From Idiomarina fontislapidosi (lineage in GTDB: Bacteria; Pseudomonadota; Gammaproteobacteria; Enterobacterales; Alteromonadaceae), in NCBI RefSeq assembly GCF_003226255.1, contig NZ_QJST01000004.1, positions 124,001 through 188,000 of the forward strand: 64,000 nt of DNA, written 5' to 3'. Every line of letters begins with the position of its first letter. Positions within the stretch are counted from its first letter, which is position 1. Under the pieces are notes generated by a model. That model saw only the letters and a list, made by a program, of their open reading frames with translations. It did no database searches and was not told the DNA's origin. The position numbers and the translations under genes are program-made. Below are positions 42,549-53,170 of this stretch, one piece after another.

Positions 42549-43979
42549 TGTCCCACCGACTGTCATCGCATCCAGTTTAAGCGTTGGCTGTCCTACGCCA
42601 ACCGGTACGCTCTGACCATCCTTACCGCACACGCCCACACCCTGATCAAGGGCTAAATCATTACCAACCATTGAGACTTTGCTCATGGCTTCTGGCCCAT
42701 TTCCAATTAAGGTTGCGCCTTTTATTGGTTGCGTGATTTTGCCATCTTCAATGAGATAGGCCTCGGACGCCGAAAATACGAACTGACCTGAGGTAATATC
42801 CACCTGTCCACCGGCAAAGTGCGGCGCATAGATTCCCCGTTTTACCGAGGCGATAATCTCGTCGGGTTGATGTTCACCCGCCAACATGTATGTATTCGTC
42901 ATACGCGGCATCGGCAAATGCGCATAGCTCTCACGGCGCCCATTACCTGTCACCCCATGACCCATCAAGCGCGCATTCATTTTATCTTGCATGTAGCCTT
43001 TAAGAATGCCGTTCTCAATCAATACGTTGCGACCGGCCGGGGTACCCTCGTCATCGATACTCAAAGAGCCACGACGGTCTGCTAACGTTCCGTCATCGAC
43101 GATGGTACAAAGCTCTGACGCAACCTTCTCACCGATTTTGCCCGCATAAGCTGACGAGCCTTTTCGGTTAAAGTCGCCCTCAAGACCATGACCCACGGCT
43201 TCGTGCAACAATACACCCGGCCAACCGGCACCCAACACGACGGGCATAGTGCCTGCCGGTGCGGCGATTGCTTCAAGGTTTACCAAGGCCTGTCGTACCG
43301 CCTCTTCAGCAAAGCCCTGCCAGCGAGGTTTACCCTCTTCATCTTTAAAGAAATACTCATAGCTTACCCGTGCACCACCGCCTGCCGAGCCTCGCTCACG
43401 TCGCCCATCTTGCTCGACGATGACCGAGCAATTCAATCGGACTAGCGGGCGGTGGTCTTCGGCCAATGTGCCATCAGTTGCTGCGACCAGTACATCGTCA
43501 TAGCTTCCAGACAAACTCACGACCACCTGAGATACGCGACTATCTTGTGCACGAGCGTGCGCATCGACCTGCTTTAACAAGGCGATTTTTTCGGCTTCTT
43601 CAAGTGACTGCAATGGGTTTTTTGCTGCATATTGTGCGGGAACCGATTGCTTACTCCAGGCTTTAACCTGCTTACTCTGACCTTGACGAACGATGCCGCG
43701 TGCTGCATTACAGGTTTGTGTTAGCGCATGTTGGGTAATTTCATCGGCGTAAGCGAAACCTGTTTTTTCACCTTGGATCGCGCGCACGCCCATACCGGTT
43801 TCGTTATGGTACGCACCGTCTTTAATAATGCCGTCTTCGAGAACCCACGACTCGTTGACACTGCCTTGAAAATAAATATCAGCAAAATCGATATCGCCGT
43901 TGTACAGCGTGCCGAGTGCACGTGCAAGATCCGACTCAGTTACAGGTAGTTCATTAATCCAACTCAATTTATCGCTCAT
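42543..43979 (-). CDS. tldD: TldD, zinc metalloprotease catalytic subunit
   Basis: A 478-residue protein with the zinc-binding HEAVGH motif in [18 protein letters not shown], the catalytic site of the TldD/TldE protease. Its partner pmbA is encoded nearby. It overlaps the nitrilase stop as ATGA, so it belongs to the rng-yhdP-nitrilase-tldD operon, an order conserved in gammaproteobacteria. Confidence 0.96.
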   Translation of the reverse strand: MSDKLSWINELPVTESDLARALGTLYNGDIDFADIYFQGSVNESWVLEDGIIKDGAYHNETGMGVRAIQGEKTGFAYADEITQHALTQTCNAARGIVRQGQSKQVKAWSKQSVPAQYAAKNPLQSLEEAEKIALLKQVDAHARAQDSRVSQVVVSLSGSYDDVLVAATDGTLAEDHRPLVRLNCSVIVEQDGRRERGSAGGGARVSYEYFFKDEEGKPRWQGFAEEAVRQALVNLEAIAAPAGTMPVVLGAGWPGVLLHEAVGHGLEGDFNRKGSSAYAGKIGEKVASELCTIVDDGTLADRRGSLSIDDEGTPAGRNVLIENGILKGYMQDKMNARLMGHGVTGNGRRESYAHLPMPRMTNTYMLAGEHQPDEIIASVKRGIYAPHFAGGQVDITSGQFVFSASEAYLIEDGKITQPIKGATLIGNGPEAMSKVSMVGNDLALDQGVGVCGKDGQSVPVGVGQPTLKLDAMTVGGTD

Positions 43980-44815
43980 ACATCCTCATTTACATTAGCA
44001 CTCACCGTCAGGCGAGTTTGCTCCGCGACGGGCATTTGTGCGCGAATATGCGCTAATTTTTCTTTATCAAAATAAGCACTGACAATGCCTTCGCCATCGG
44101 CTTGTTCGGCTACCACTTCACCCCACGGGTCAACGATCATTGAATGACCATAGGTTCGACGTCCGTTAGCAGCTTCACCATACTGGTTCGGTGCAAGCAT
44201 ATACACTTGCTGCTCGATCGCACGCGCGCGTACCAGGGGATGCCAGTGAGCAGCGCCGGTTACCTCGGTAAATGCCGAGGGCAACAAAATAATGTCCGCT
44301 CCCTTAGCGCGTAGCGCCTTAAATAACTCCGGGAAGCGTAAATCATAACACACCGCCATGCCGACCACAGCGAAGCCCAGATCGATAGTAACAATCGAGC
44401 CCCCCGGACGTGTCCACTTCGACTCTCGGTATTGGCGCGTGTTGTCGGGAACATCGACATCAAATAAGTGTATTTTATCGTAGCGTGCTAGACATTGACC
44501 ATCAGGCCCATAGCACAAGCTCGCCGCTGCAAAACGCTCACCCGCCTGCAGTGGAATCGTGCCACCTACGAGATATACTTGGTGTTGTTTAGCGAGCTCT
44601 GATAAACGCTGTTGTACAGGCCCTTCGCCCATTGGCTCAGCCATTTCGAGTTGCGCTTTATCGCCCGCGCCAAAGCAGCTAAACGCTTCAGGTACAACGA
44701 CCAGTTGCGGACGCTGTTCGGGTAACTGTTTAAGCAAACGCTCGAGTAGTGCTAGGTTTTCAGTGGGCGTTTTAAAACTACTGAGTTGAACTGCGCTGAG
44801 TAGAGGTTGCGTCAC
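43976..44815 (-). CDS. Nitrilase/omega-amidase-family hydrolase
   Basis: A 279-residue carbon-nitrogen hydrolase with the complete Glu-Lys-Cys triad: E43 (VVPEAF), K114 (YDKIHLF) and C156 ([10 protein letters not shown]). Related proteins (Nit1-type) hydrolyse deaminated glutathione; that is the likely but unproven substrate. The start is a GTG at 44815 with AAGGAGG 6 bases upstream; a longer frame to 44887 would lie inside yhdP. The gene overlaps yhdP by 38 bases. Confidence 0.88.
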   Translation of the reverse strand: MTQPLLSAVQLSSFKTPTENLALLERLLKQLPEQRPQLVVVPEAFSCFGAGDKAQLEMAEPMGEGPVQQRLSELAKQHQVYLVGGTIPLQAGERFAAASLCYGPDGQCLARYDKIHLFDVDVPDNTRQYRESKWTRPGGSIVTIDLGFAVVGMAVCYDLRFPELFKALRAKGADIILLPSAFTEVTGAAHWHPLVRARAIEQQVYMLAPNQYGEAANGRRTYGHSMIVDPWGEVVAEQADGEGIVSAYFDKEKLAHIRAQMPVAEQTRLTVSANVNEDV

Positions 44816-47800
44816 TGTTCGCCTCCTTATCTTTTTCCAGCTCTGGAATATCAACGGGACGGCTGTCGCGCTCGACTTCTTCGACAACAGGATTATCTAT
44901 CGTACCAGTGACACGGTAGCGCAACAATGAAATGACTTTGGCGTCTTGTAATACTTTGTCAATTAGAAGCGCTGCAAGCCCACTAGGCGGGTTAACCATC
45001 CATGCCAATATTACCGGTAGGCTCGAGGTCACTTTCGGTGCGTATGTGAGTTCATAGTCCAACGACTGCGTTTCTAGATCCGTTGTGCCTCGGATTGCCA
45101 TATCGCCCGCCGAACCAAATAGCTGGGTATCGTTTGTCGTCAGCACGCCTTGGGCAATTTGCACACTGCCATTGAGGTCGGTGTAGAACATCCCTTGCGA
45201 AAAGACATCACGAAAGTCTAACGTCAGTTTGCGCAGGATCCCATCTAAACTGAGCAAAGAAAATATACGTGCCCCACCATCACTGACCTCGGCTAAATAA
45301 CCTTGGCCAAAGTCCCACTGCAAGGCGCCTGACAACGTATCAAAATCGACACGGTGGGGATGGTCATTCCAACGCACACCAAAGGCAATCGTGGCCGAAC
45401 TGTCGCGGATCGCTGTTTCCATACCATACTCACGCAGCAGCTCACCAATATCACTGGTGGCGAGTTCGCCACTCAGTTGAGTAAAAGGTTGACCGTCACT
45501 AACCATCCAAAAGCCCGACGCATCGACCTGTTCGGTTTCGTTAGCCACTTTTAACTGATTCACCGCGATACCACCGTCAATTGGCACTAATTTAGCGCTA
45601 ACACGACCCAAATGATGATTATCGAGTCGGCAAACGTTACAGGTAATATCGAGCGGCGGTACACGACTCACCCAGTCGTAATCTGTTTCTTTTATATCGC
45701 TTGTCGTCTCTTGCTGAAGGTTATCGGTATTCAGCTGTGCGAAATCAGCGCTGACTTTTATAGGCTCGGCAAGAAAGTCTTCAGGTAACTCGGCCCGCAC
45801 CGACAGTTGGTCCGCTAACACGCGCGCCTGCCATACTTGCTGCTCTGGAAAAATATCGATATCCGCATTACTGAAACTTTGCTGTCCCCACGACAGTTGA
45901 TCGGTTTTAATACGAATGGAGTCTGGTAAGTACCATGCGCTTAACGATTGGTCGCCTTCACTATCGTCGCGCCCCTCATCAGCAAAGGAGTCACTAATAA
46001 AGTACAACAAATCGTACCATTGCCCGATTGCCAGCTCAGGTAAATAGGCGCGAATATCAAATGTCGCTTGAGTATTCATCTCAGGCAACGCGTCCGGCTC
46101 GCCGATTGCGAGGCTGGCATACTGCCACTGTGGGACGCCCGGTTGCCATGCGCTGCGCCAACGTAAACGTTCACCTGAGCGGACATCCAAGGAAAGATCA
46201 CTGCCGTTCCCTTTTAGGCTGACATCCAATTGCCAGTTTTCGCCGAACTCCTTGTTCAACGGCTGCGGCAAGCGTGATTCCAAACCAGTAAGGTCCAACT
46301 GAGCGTCAGCTGTGACTTTCACTTGCTCAGCAATATTGAGATCGATATCGACGATACCATTCACGGCGCCGTAGAAATAGCGTGACCAGCCTTGCTTCGG
46401 CAAGGCCTTGAACAACGGCTCTAACTGCCAATCTAACTCATTTTCTATGGTGAGCTGATACCCGTCATCTTGAGGTGTACCCACGACTTTGCTGGCGAAC
46501 GGACGACCAAACCAGGCAAGCACTAAATCGTTAGTGGTGACCTGTTGATCATCGATAAGCAACTGGCCTGAGCGGACGTCAAACCATTGGTCAATGGCAT
46601 CAATATATATGCGGTTATTCGATAAGTCCGCCTGTACATCAACGCCAACTTCACGCGAACCATCAAATGGGATATCTAAATTAAATGCACCACTGATGCG
46701 ATTCTCTGGCATGACCTGATTGAACACTTCAGCCACCGACGTCAGCGGTGATTGCTGAAATACCGACCTCACCGACTGTGCCGGCCCCGCCACCTGTGAC
46801 ATCACCTGTAAACCACGCCCGGCGTCGAGTAAATCAGGTATCCGCGCCTCTACTTGCTCAATGGTGACGCCGTTAATCCGACCTTGCGTAGCAAACATCG
46901 ACAGCCCGTGTTGATAAAAGTCTAATGTCAGCGGCAGCTCTTGGATAGCAGGCCAATTCGATTGAAATTTATAGGTCAGCGTGTCGAACTCCACACCCGC
47001 ACTAAATACGCCCTGATCGAATGTACTGGGTAGCGTCAGCTCCTGGCCTCGCCAAGCTAAGGTCAAATGTTTCACTGTCCCGCCACTCAAGGCATTAGAC
47101 AAGTAACGCTTTAAATCTTTACCCATCGCATCAGGTAAAGCGGCTCTCAGAGACTCGACAGCGAAGGGTTGCAGACTGGTCACAGCGAGCTCAAACGTCG
47201 GTTCAGCTGTCGTTTCTGAACGCCACACACCGCGGCCATTCAGTTGAATATCGTTCAACGATACATGGCTGTCGTGCCAACGCACCTGCACGCCGTTCTT
47301 GGCTGTCTTTATCTCGCCTTGTAGCTGAAGGTCCTGCATTTGCCAAGCACGCTGCTCCGACAGACGGTCACTGGTTACGGTCAACTGCGGTGCTTGTATC
47401 GTCCACAGCGCGTGATCGACATTGCCTTCTAGCGAAATAGCAAGTGGTGAAAAGGCGGGTATTTTGTCATCGCCCGAAGCACTGACATTCAATAACTCAG
47501 CCCGCCAATGCCATGGATAGGGTTCGCTGTCTTGCAGATATACATTGGCATCAGCACTGAGCGCGGCCGACTGTAACTGTTGATAGAGCGCTCCCTTGTC
47601 ATTTAACAACTGTAGCACCGGTATCAGCTTGCTAATCGGCACACCTTCTACACTGGCACGCAAGGTATCCGCTACATTTTGCACCCGCATAGCGGGCCAT
47701 TCGAGGGTATTGTTATCCACTTCGACGGTCATCGGCGCGCTATTCACCAACCAGCCTTGCCCTTGTCGCGTCATTTGCACTTCGCCCGATGGAATGTGCA

Positions 47801-48650
47801 GATCGACCACGCGGTTGTCGCGTTGCATGGTGAGACGGTTATCCAAAATGCGCATCAAGGCCTCAGAAATTTGTCCCTGATAGATATCCAACCACGCGGT
47901 AAAGTTCACGTTAGAATCCGTGATATCAACGCCAGGTATCTGCTTTTCAAGCCAAGGGCTGACATCGATACCCCGTGAGTCTAGGTAAAACTGACCGACC
48001 ATGTCGCGCCAGCGTCGTCCCTCGAGCTGCAGAACAAAGTTGAGACGATTGGGAGTAAAGTTCTTCACTCTAAACTGACCCACACCTTGGTGACTTCTGC
48101 CTCGATTACTCCAGGTCAGGCGCTCAATGTCGAAGGTTCGTGCGTTACCTTTTAGACTCGTTACTTGCAACGTACTTTGCTGAAAAGAAAAGCTTTCGAG
48201 TTGGCTCAGAAATAGCTGCTCTACTTGGTCGAATTCGACACTGCGGTTACCGTCTTGCCCCATACGTCGTAAATCGAGCCGAATGTCGGCTTGTTCTAAA
48301 ATAAACTGCTGCAATACCCATTGTCGCTCGGTTATCGATTCCCAAAAATCAATAACCACCCATAAACGATCAACATCAACGCTCAATGCGTCGGTCGCTT
48401 CATCACCGAGTTTAAAGTTTGACAACTCGATCGCGGGACCTTGTTGACGCCAAGACAGTGCCAACTGATTAATGTTCACCTGCTGGCCTAAGCTCGCACT
48501 AACTTGGCGCTCCAGCGGATTGGTGAGATCGGGGAAGTACGGTAGACCATAGCGTAAAAGACTCAACAGTACGGCAGCCATTACCAAAAGGATGGCCGAT
48601 AACCAGATCAGCTTGTGGAAAGTCCAGCTTACCGCACGTTTTAGAGTCAC
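44778..48650 (-). CDS. yhdP: YhdP, AsmA-like phospholipid transport protein
   Basis: A 1290-residue AsmA-family protein with one N-terminal membrane anchor (about 10-34) and a very long periplasmic beta-rich region ending in the AsmA-like C-terminal domain. In E. coli YhdP, TamB and YdbH span the periplasm and carry phospholipids to the outer membrane. Length and neighbours (rng upstream, nitrilase and tldD downstream) fit YhdP. The start is a GTG overlapping the rng stop by one base, without a strong SD. Confidence 0.92.
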   Translation of the reverse strand: MTLKRAVSWTFHKLIWLSAILLVMAAVLLSLLRYGLPYFPDLTNPLERQVSASLGQQVNINQLALSWRQQGPAIELSNFKLGDEATDALSVDVDRLWVVIDFWESITERQWVLQQFILEQADIRLDLRRMGQDGNRSVEFDQVEQLFLSQLESFSFQQSTLQVTSLKGNARTFDIERLTWSNRGRSHQGVGQFRVKNFTPNRLNFVLQLEGRRWRDMVGQFYLDSRGIDVSPWLEKQIPGVDITDSNVNFTAWLDIYQGQISEALMRILDNRLTMQRDNRVVDLHIPSGEVQMTRQGQGWLVNSAPMTVEVDNNTLEWPAMRVQNVADTLRASVEGVPISKLIPVLQLLNDKGALYQQLQSAALSADANVYLQDSEPYPWHWRAELLNVSASGDDKIPAFSPLAISLEGNVDHALWTIQAPQLTVTSDRLSEQRAWQMQDLQLQGEIKTAKNGVQVRWHDSHVSLNDIQLNGRGVWRSETTAEPTFELAVTSLQPFAVESLRAALPDAMGKDLKRYLSNALSGGTVKHLTLAWRGQELTLPSTFDQGVFSAGVEFDTLTYKFQSNWPAIQELPLTLDFYQHGLSMFATQGRINGVTIEQVEARIPDLLDAGRGLQVMSQVAGPAQSVRSVFQQSPLTSVAEVFNQVMPENRISGAFNLDIPFDGSREVGVDVQADLSNNRIYIDAIDQWFDVRSGQLLIDDQQVTTNDLVLAWFGRPFASKVVGTPQDDGYQLTIENELDWQLEPLFKALPKQGWSRYFYGAVNGIVDIDLNIAEQVKVTADAQLDLTGLESRLPQPLNKEFGENWQLDVSLKGNGSDLSLDVRSGERLRWRSAWQPGVPQWQYASLAIGEPDALPEMNTQATFDIRAYLPELAIGQWYDLLYFISDSFADEGRDDSEGDQSLSAWYLPDSIRIKTDQLSWGQQSFSNADIDIFPEQQVWQARVLADQLSVRAELPEDFLAEPIKVSADFAQLNTDNLQQETTSDIKETDYDWVSRVPPLDITCNVCRLDNHHLGRVSAKLVPIDGGIAVNQLKVANETEQVDASGFWMVSDGQPFTQLSGELATSDIGELLREYGMETAIRDSSATIAFGVRWNDHPHRVDFDTLSGALQWDFGQGYLAEVSDGGARIFSLLSLDGILRKLTLDFRDVFSQGMFYTDLNGSVQIAQGVLTTNDTQLFGSAGDMAIRGTTDLETQSLDYELTYAPKVTSSLPVILAWMVNPPSGLAALLIDKVLQDAKVISLLRYRVTGTIDNPVVEEVERDSRPVDIPELEKDKEANSDATSTQRSSTQ
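44822..44828 (-). promoter_or_regulatory. Shine-Dalgarno deciding the nitrilase GTG start
   Basis: AAGGAGG on the minus strand, inside the 3' end of yhdP, 6 bases before the GTG at 44815. Confidence 0.75.
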
Positions 48651-50119
48651 TACATCATCACCACATCAAATTGCTCTTGGTTATAGAGCGGCTCGGTTTG
48701 TATTGTTATTTGACGCGAAACAAACAGCTCAAGTTCAGCCAGAGCATGAGATTCTTCGTTCAGCAGCGCTTCGCTGACAGGCGCCGAGGCATACACGACA
48801 AACTTATCAGCCTCATACGCCTTATGCACCCGCACGATCTCACGCATGATTTCGTAACACACTGTCTCGACAGTCTTCATTGAGCCGCGCCCACGACACA
48901 CTGGGCACTCACCACACAACACATGTTCAAGACTTTCACGCGTGCGTTTACGCGTCATTTCGACTAAACCTAAGGTAGTAAAGCCATTGATCGATGTTTT
49001 TGCCCGATCTTTGTTCAAGGCTTGCTCAAGACTATGTAAAACACGGCGTTTATGCTCTTCATCTTGCATGTCGATAAAATCAATAATGATGATACCGCCC
49101 AAGTTACGCAAGCGCAGCTGTCGGGCGATCGCTTGGGTTGCCTCAATATTAGTATTAAATATTGTCTCTTCGAGGTTACGGTGACCCACAAATGCACCCG
49201 TATTGATATCGATGGTGGTCATTGCTTCGGTTTGGTCAATAATCAACGAGCCACCCGACTTAAGATCGACACGTCGATCGAGCGCCCGCTGTATCTCGTT
49301 CTCGATATCAAATAAATCAAAAATCGGTCGGTCGCCGCGGTAGTACTCTAAAACTTGCGTAAGCTCTGGAATAAAGTCTTTGGTAAACAGCTTAAGCTGA
49401 TCTAGGGTTGTGCGCGAGTCCACACGAATACGTTCGATCGCCTCGCCGACAAAGTCCCGCAATACGCGACAACAGAGGTTCAAATCTTCGTACAAAATAC
49501 CGATTCGACGTTGCGACTTCTTGCGCTTTTTAATTTGTGACCACAGCCGTGTTAAGAACTCCGCGTCACTGGTCAATGCGCTTTCATCAACGCCTTCACC
49601 CGCAGTACGCACAATAAATTTGCCTTCATCATGGCTCAGCGACTCTGCGATGGCACGCAGGCGCTCTCGTTCATTCCCATCATCAATACGTTGCGACACG
49701 CCGACGTGATTACTTTGTGGCATAAACACAAGATAGCGCGAAGGTAAGGTGATATCGGTTGTTAACCGGGCGCCCTTGGTCCCGAGTGGATCTTTAACCA
49801 CCTGCACCATGATAGGCTGCCCTTGATGAACCAACTGCGTGATATTGAGTTGCGATTTCTCCTCGCGCTCGATGGTTTCACCGCCATCGAGGGTCGTCAC
49901 GATATCTGATGCATGCAGAAACGCCGCTTTATCCAAGCCGATATCGACAAAAGCGGCTTGCATACCAGGCAACACACGAGACACTTTACCCATGTAGATA
50001 TTGCCGACGAGACCACGTTTGACCTGCCGTTCAATATGCACTTCTTGTAAAATACCGTTTTCAACCAACACCACACGACTCTCGGTGGGCGTCACGTTCA
50101 TCAATACTTCTACGCTCAT
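48650..50119 (-). CDS. rng: Ribonuclease G
   Basis: A 489-residue RNase E/G-type endoribonuclease: an S1 RNA-binding domain (about 36-118), a catalytic core with the aspartate-rich ITTIDINTGAFVG-like region, and the zinc-link motif CPVCRGRG near residue 405. It processes 16S rRNA 5' ends. The ATG at 50119 has an AGGA SD. It is followed directly by yhdP. Confidence 0.96.
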   Translation of the reverse strand: MSVEVLMNVTPTESRVVLVENGILQEVHIERQVKRGLVGNIYMGKVSRVLPGMQAAFVDIGLDKAAFLHASDIVTTLDGGETIEREEKSQLNITQLVHQGQPIMVQVVKDPLGTKGARLTTDITLPSRYLVFMPQSNHVGVSQRIDDGNERERLRAIAESLSHDEGKFIVRTAGEGVDESALTSDAEFLTRLWSQIKKRKKSQRRIGILYEDLNLCCRVLRDFVGEAIERIRVDSRTTLDQLKLFTKDFIPELTQVLEYYRGDRPIFDLFDIENEIQRALDRRVDLKSGGSLIIDQTEAMTTIDINTGAFVGHRNLEETIFNTNIEATQAIARQLRLRNLGGIIIIDFIDMQDEEHKRRVLHSLEQALNKDRAKTSINGFTTLGLVEMTRKRTRESLEHVLCGECPVCRGRGSMKTVETVCYEIMREIVRVHKAYEADKFVVYASAPVSEALLNEESHALAELELFVSRQITIQTEPLYNQEQFDVVMM

Positions 50120-50123
50120 GGTG

Positions 50124-50708
50124 TTATCCTAGTTTGGCTTCGACGGCTTGTAAAAGCTGGTCAGTTTCGTATAGCGGCAACCCTACTACTGCCGTATAAC
50201 TCCCGCTTATACGTTTCACCCAACGCGCTGCTCCACCTTGTATCGCATAACCTGCGGCTTTATCTTGAGGTTCGCCAGTTTGCCAATAAGCAGACGCTGC
50301 GGTTTCACTGATTTCACCCATTGTGACTTCGGTGACAACTTCCTCAACCGATACGATGTCAGTCGTTACTCCATCATAATACATCACGCAAACCGCCGTG
50401 CGTACCTTGTGTTTACGCTGCGCTAAGGAGCGCAACATGGCAATGCCGTGCGGCTGATTACGTGGCTTTTCCATGACTTCACCATCACGGTCGATTAACG
50501 TATCAGAGCCAATGACAATACACGGCTGATCATGCAACTTAGCCGATGCAAGGGCTTTATCATACGCCAAGCGCTTGACATAATCGGACGCAGTTTCATT
50601 AATCGCCTGTTGCTCGGGAATATCACTGGCGAGACAGATAAACTCTGCGCGAATCTGGCTAAGTAGTTCACGTCGACGTGGTGAGCCCGAGGCAAGTACT
50701 AACTGCAT
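50124..50708 (-). CDS. yhdE: Maf-family nucleotide pyrophosphatase (YhdE)
   Basis: A 194-residue Maf protein with the SGSPRRRELLSQI P-loop-like start and GSDTLIDRDGEVMEKP, typical of the YhdE subgroup that hydrolyses dTTP/UTP and modified pyrimidine nucleotides, preventing their incorporation. Its start overlaps the mreD stop by one base. Confidence 0.93.
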   Translation of the reverse strand: MQLVLASGSPRRRELLSQIRAEFICLASDIPEQQAINETASDYVKRLAYDKALASAKLHDQPCIVIGSDTLIDRDGEVMEKPRNQPHGIAMLRSLAQRKHKVRTAVCVMYYDGVTTDIVSVEEVVTEVTMGEISETAASAYWQTGEPQDKAAGYAIQGGAARWVKRISGSYTAVVGLPLYETDQLLQAVEAKLG

Positions 50709-51187
50709 TAGACGACTCCAAAACGTCTTCGGATTTTACGAAGTAACGGAAACAACCAAAACCAAAACAGCGCGGATGTGAGTGCGGGCCAGAAGTAGGT
50801 CGAGGTAAACTGCGCATCGTGAATAAACACGTTCGCTTGAAACACAATTAACCGTTTAATCAACACTAAAAATGCAATCAAGATGACTTGCTGGGGTAAG
50901 GAAAAGTTACGAATCCGCTGAAAGTGGCGCGCTGCAAAGTAGCTGACCACCACCATACCAAGTGCATGTACACCCAGTACTGAACCCAGCAATATATCGG
51001 TCAAAACCCCAAGCACGAGCGCGGTACCAATACTGACTCGATGTGGTAATGCAATGATCCAGTACAGTAACACCAGCGTTACCCAGTCGGGTCGGTACAC
51101 GTCAATACTGGCGGGCATCGGCATAACCATCAGTACCAAAGCCACCAAGTATGTGAGTATCAATGGGAGTAAGCCGTGCTTAAACAT
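50708..51187 (-). CDS. mreD: Rod-shape-determining membrane protein MreD
   Basis: A 159-residue protein with about five transmembrane helices, as expected for MreD, which links MreC and the elongasome to the membrane. It follows mreC by 2 bases. Confidence 0.93.
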   Translation of the reverse strand: MFKHGLLPLILTYLVALVLMVMPMPASIDVYRPDWVTLVLLYWIIALPHRVSIGTALVLGVLTDILLGSVLGVHALGMVVVSYFAARHFQRIRNFSLPQQVILIAFLVLIKRLIVFQANVFIHDAQFTSTYFWPALTSALFWFWLFPLLRKIRRRFGVV

Positions 51188-51189
51188 GG

Positions 51190-52044
51190 TTACTTCTCGT
51201 CCTCAAAAATAGGCGCTTGCTCAGCGCTTTGCGGCCATAACAGTAATACGGTTCGCACCCTATCAAGGGCACTGATCGAATCGGCCGACACTTCAGCAAA
51301 CGGCAGCGATTCATCACGGTTAATGCGTGTGATGCGTGCAACGGGGTAGCCTTCTGGATACACTCCGCCTAATCCAGAAGTCATCAACAAATCACCCTCG
51401 GCAAGCTCGGAACTGTGAGGGACAAACATCAACTGGAGCTTGCCTATCTCACCCGTACCTTGCGCAAGCACACGGATGTCATTGCGCTCTGCACGAAGGG
51501 CTATGCCGTGGCTTTGATCAGAAATCAGCAACACGCGCGCCGTATTACTGCCCACATCTTGGATTTGGCCCACGACGCCTTTACTGTCTATCACCGGTTG
51601 ACCCTCGTAGACCCCGCTGAGCGTGCCCTTATTAATAACCAGCTGTTGACTGAATGGCTCGGAGGCTACGGCAACGACCTCGGCGACCATGCGGCGACTC
51701 GGTTGTCGCTGCTCTGAGCCTAACAAGGCGCGTAGTCGCTTGTTCTCATTGCTAATAAATTGTAACTGCTGCAGTTGTCCACGCAATTCTAGCATCTGCT
51801 TTTTCAACGCCTTATTTTCATCAGCGAGTTGCTCTTGGCTTTTAACGCTTTCAGAAAAATTACTGAGAATTTGCTCTGGCAGAATAGCGAGGTATTGAAC
51901 AGGGGTTACCAACGAGTTAAGAAACATGCGCACGGGCTGCATGGCTTGTAATCGATGATCAACAAATATCAACAAAAACGAACAGGCTAGTGCGAGCACT
52001 AGCCTGGAAAGTAATGAGGGTCCGCGAGTAAATAAGGTTTTCAT
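51190..52044 (-). CDS. mreC: Rod-shape-determining protein MreC
   Basis: A 284-residue bitopic protein: one N-terminal membrane helix (about 10-30), a periplasmic coiled coil (about 60-110), and the two-barrel MreC domain with VVINKGTLSGVYEGQPVIDS. It activates the RodA-PBP2 elongasome. Confidence 0.95.
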   Translation of the reverse strand: MKTLFTRGPSLLSRLVLALACSFLLIFVDHRLQAMQPVRMFLNSLVTPVQYLAILPEQILSNFSESVKSQEQLADENKALKKQMLELRGQLQQLQFISNENKRLRALLGSEQRQPSRRMVAEVVAVASEPFSQQLVINKGTLSGVYEGQPVIDSKGVVGQIQDVGSNTARVLLISDQSHGIALRAERNDIRVLAQGTGEIGKLQLMFVPHSSELAEGDLLMTSGLGGVYPEGYPVARITRINRDESLPFAEVSADSISALDRVRTVLLLWPQSAEQAPIFEDEK

Positions 52045-52076
52045 CTGTGCGCTAACTACACCTCACTCAATTCGAG

Positions 52077-53159
<1,083 letters not shown>

Positions 53160-53170
53160 TCAAGCGCAAG

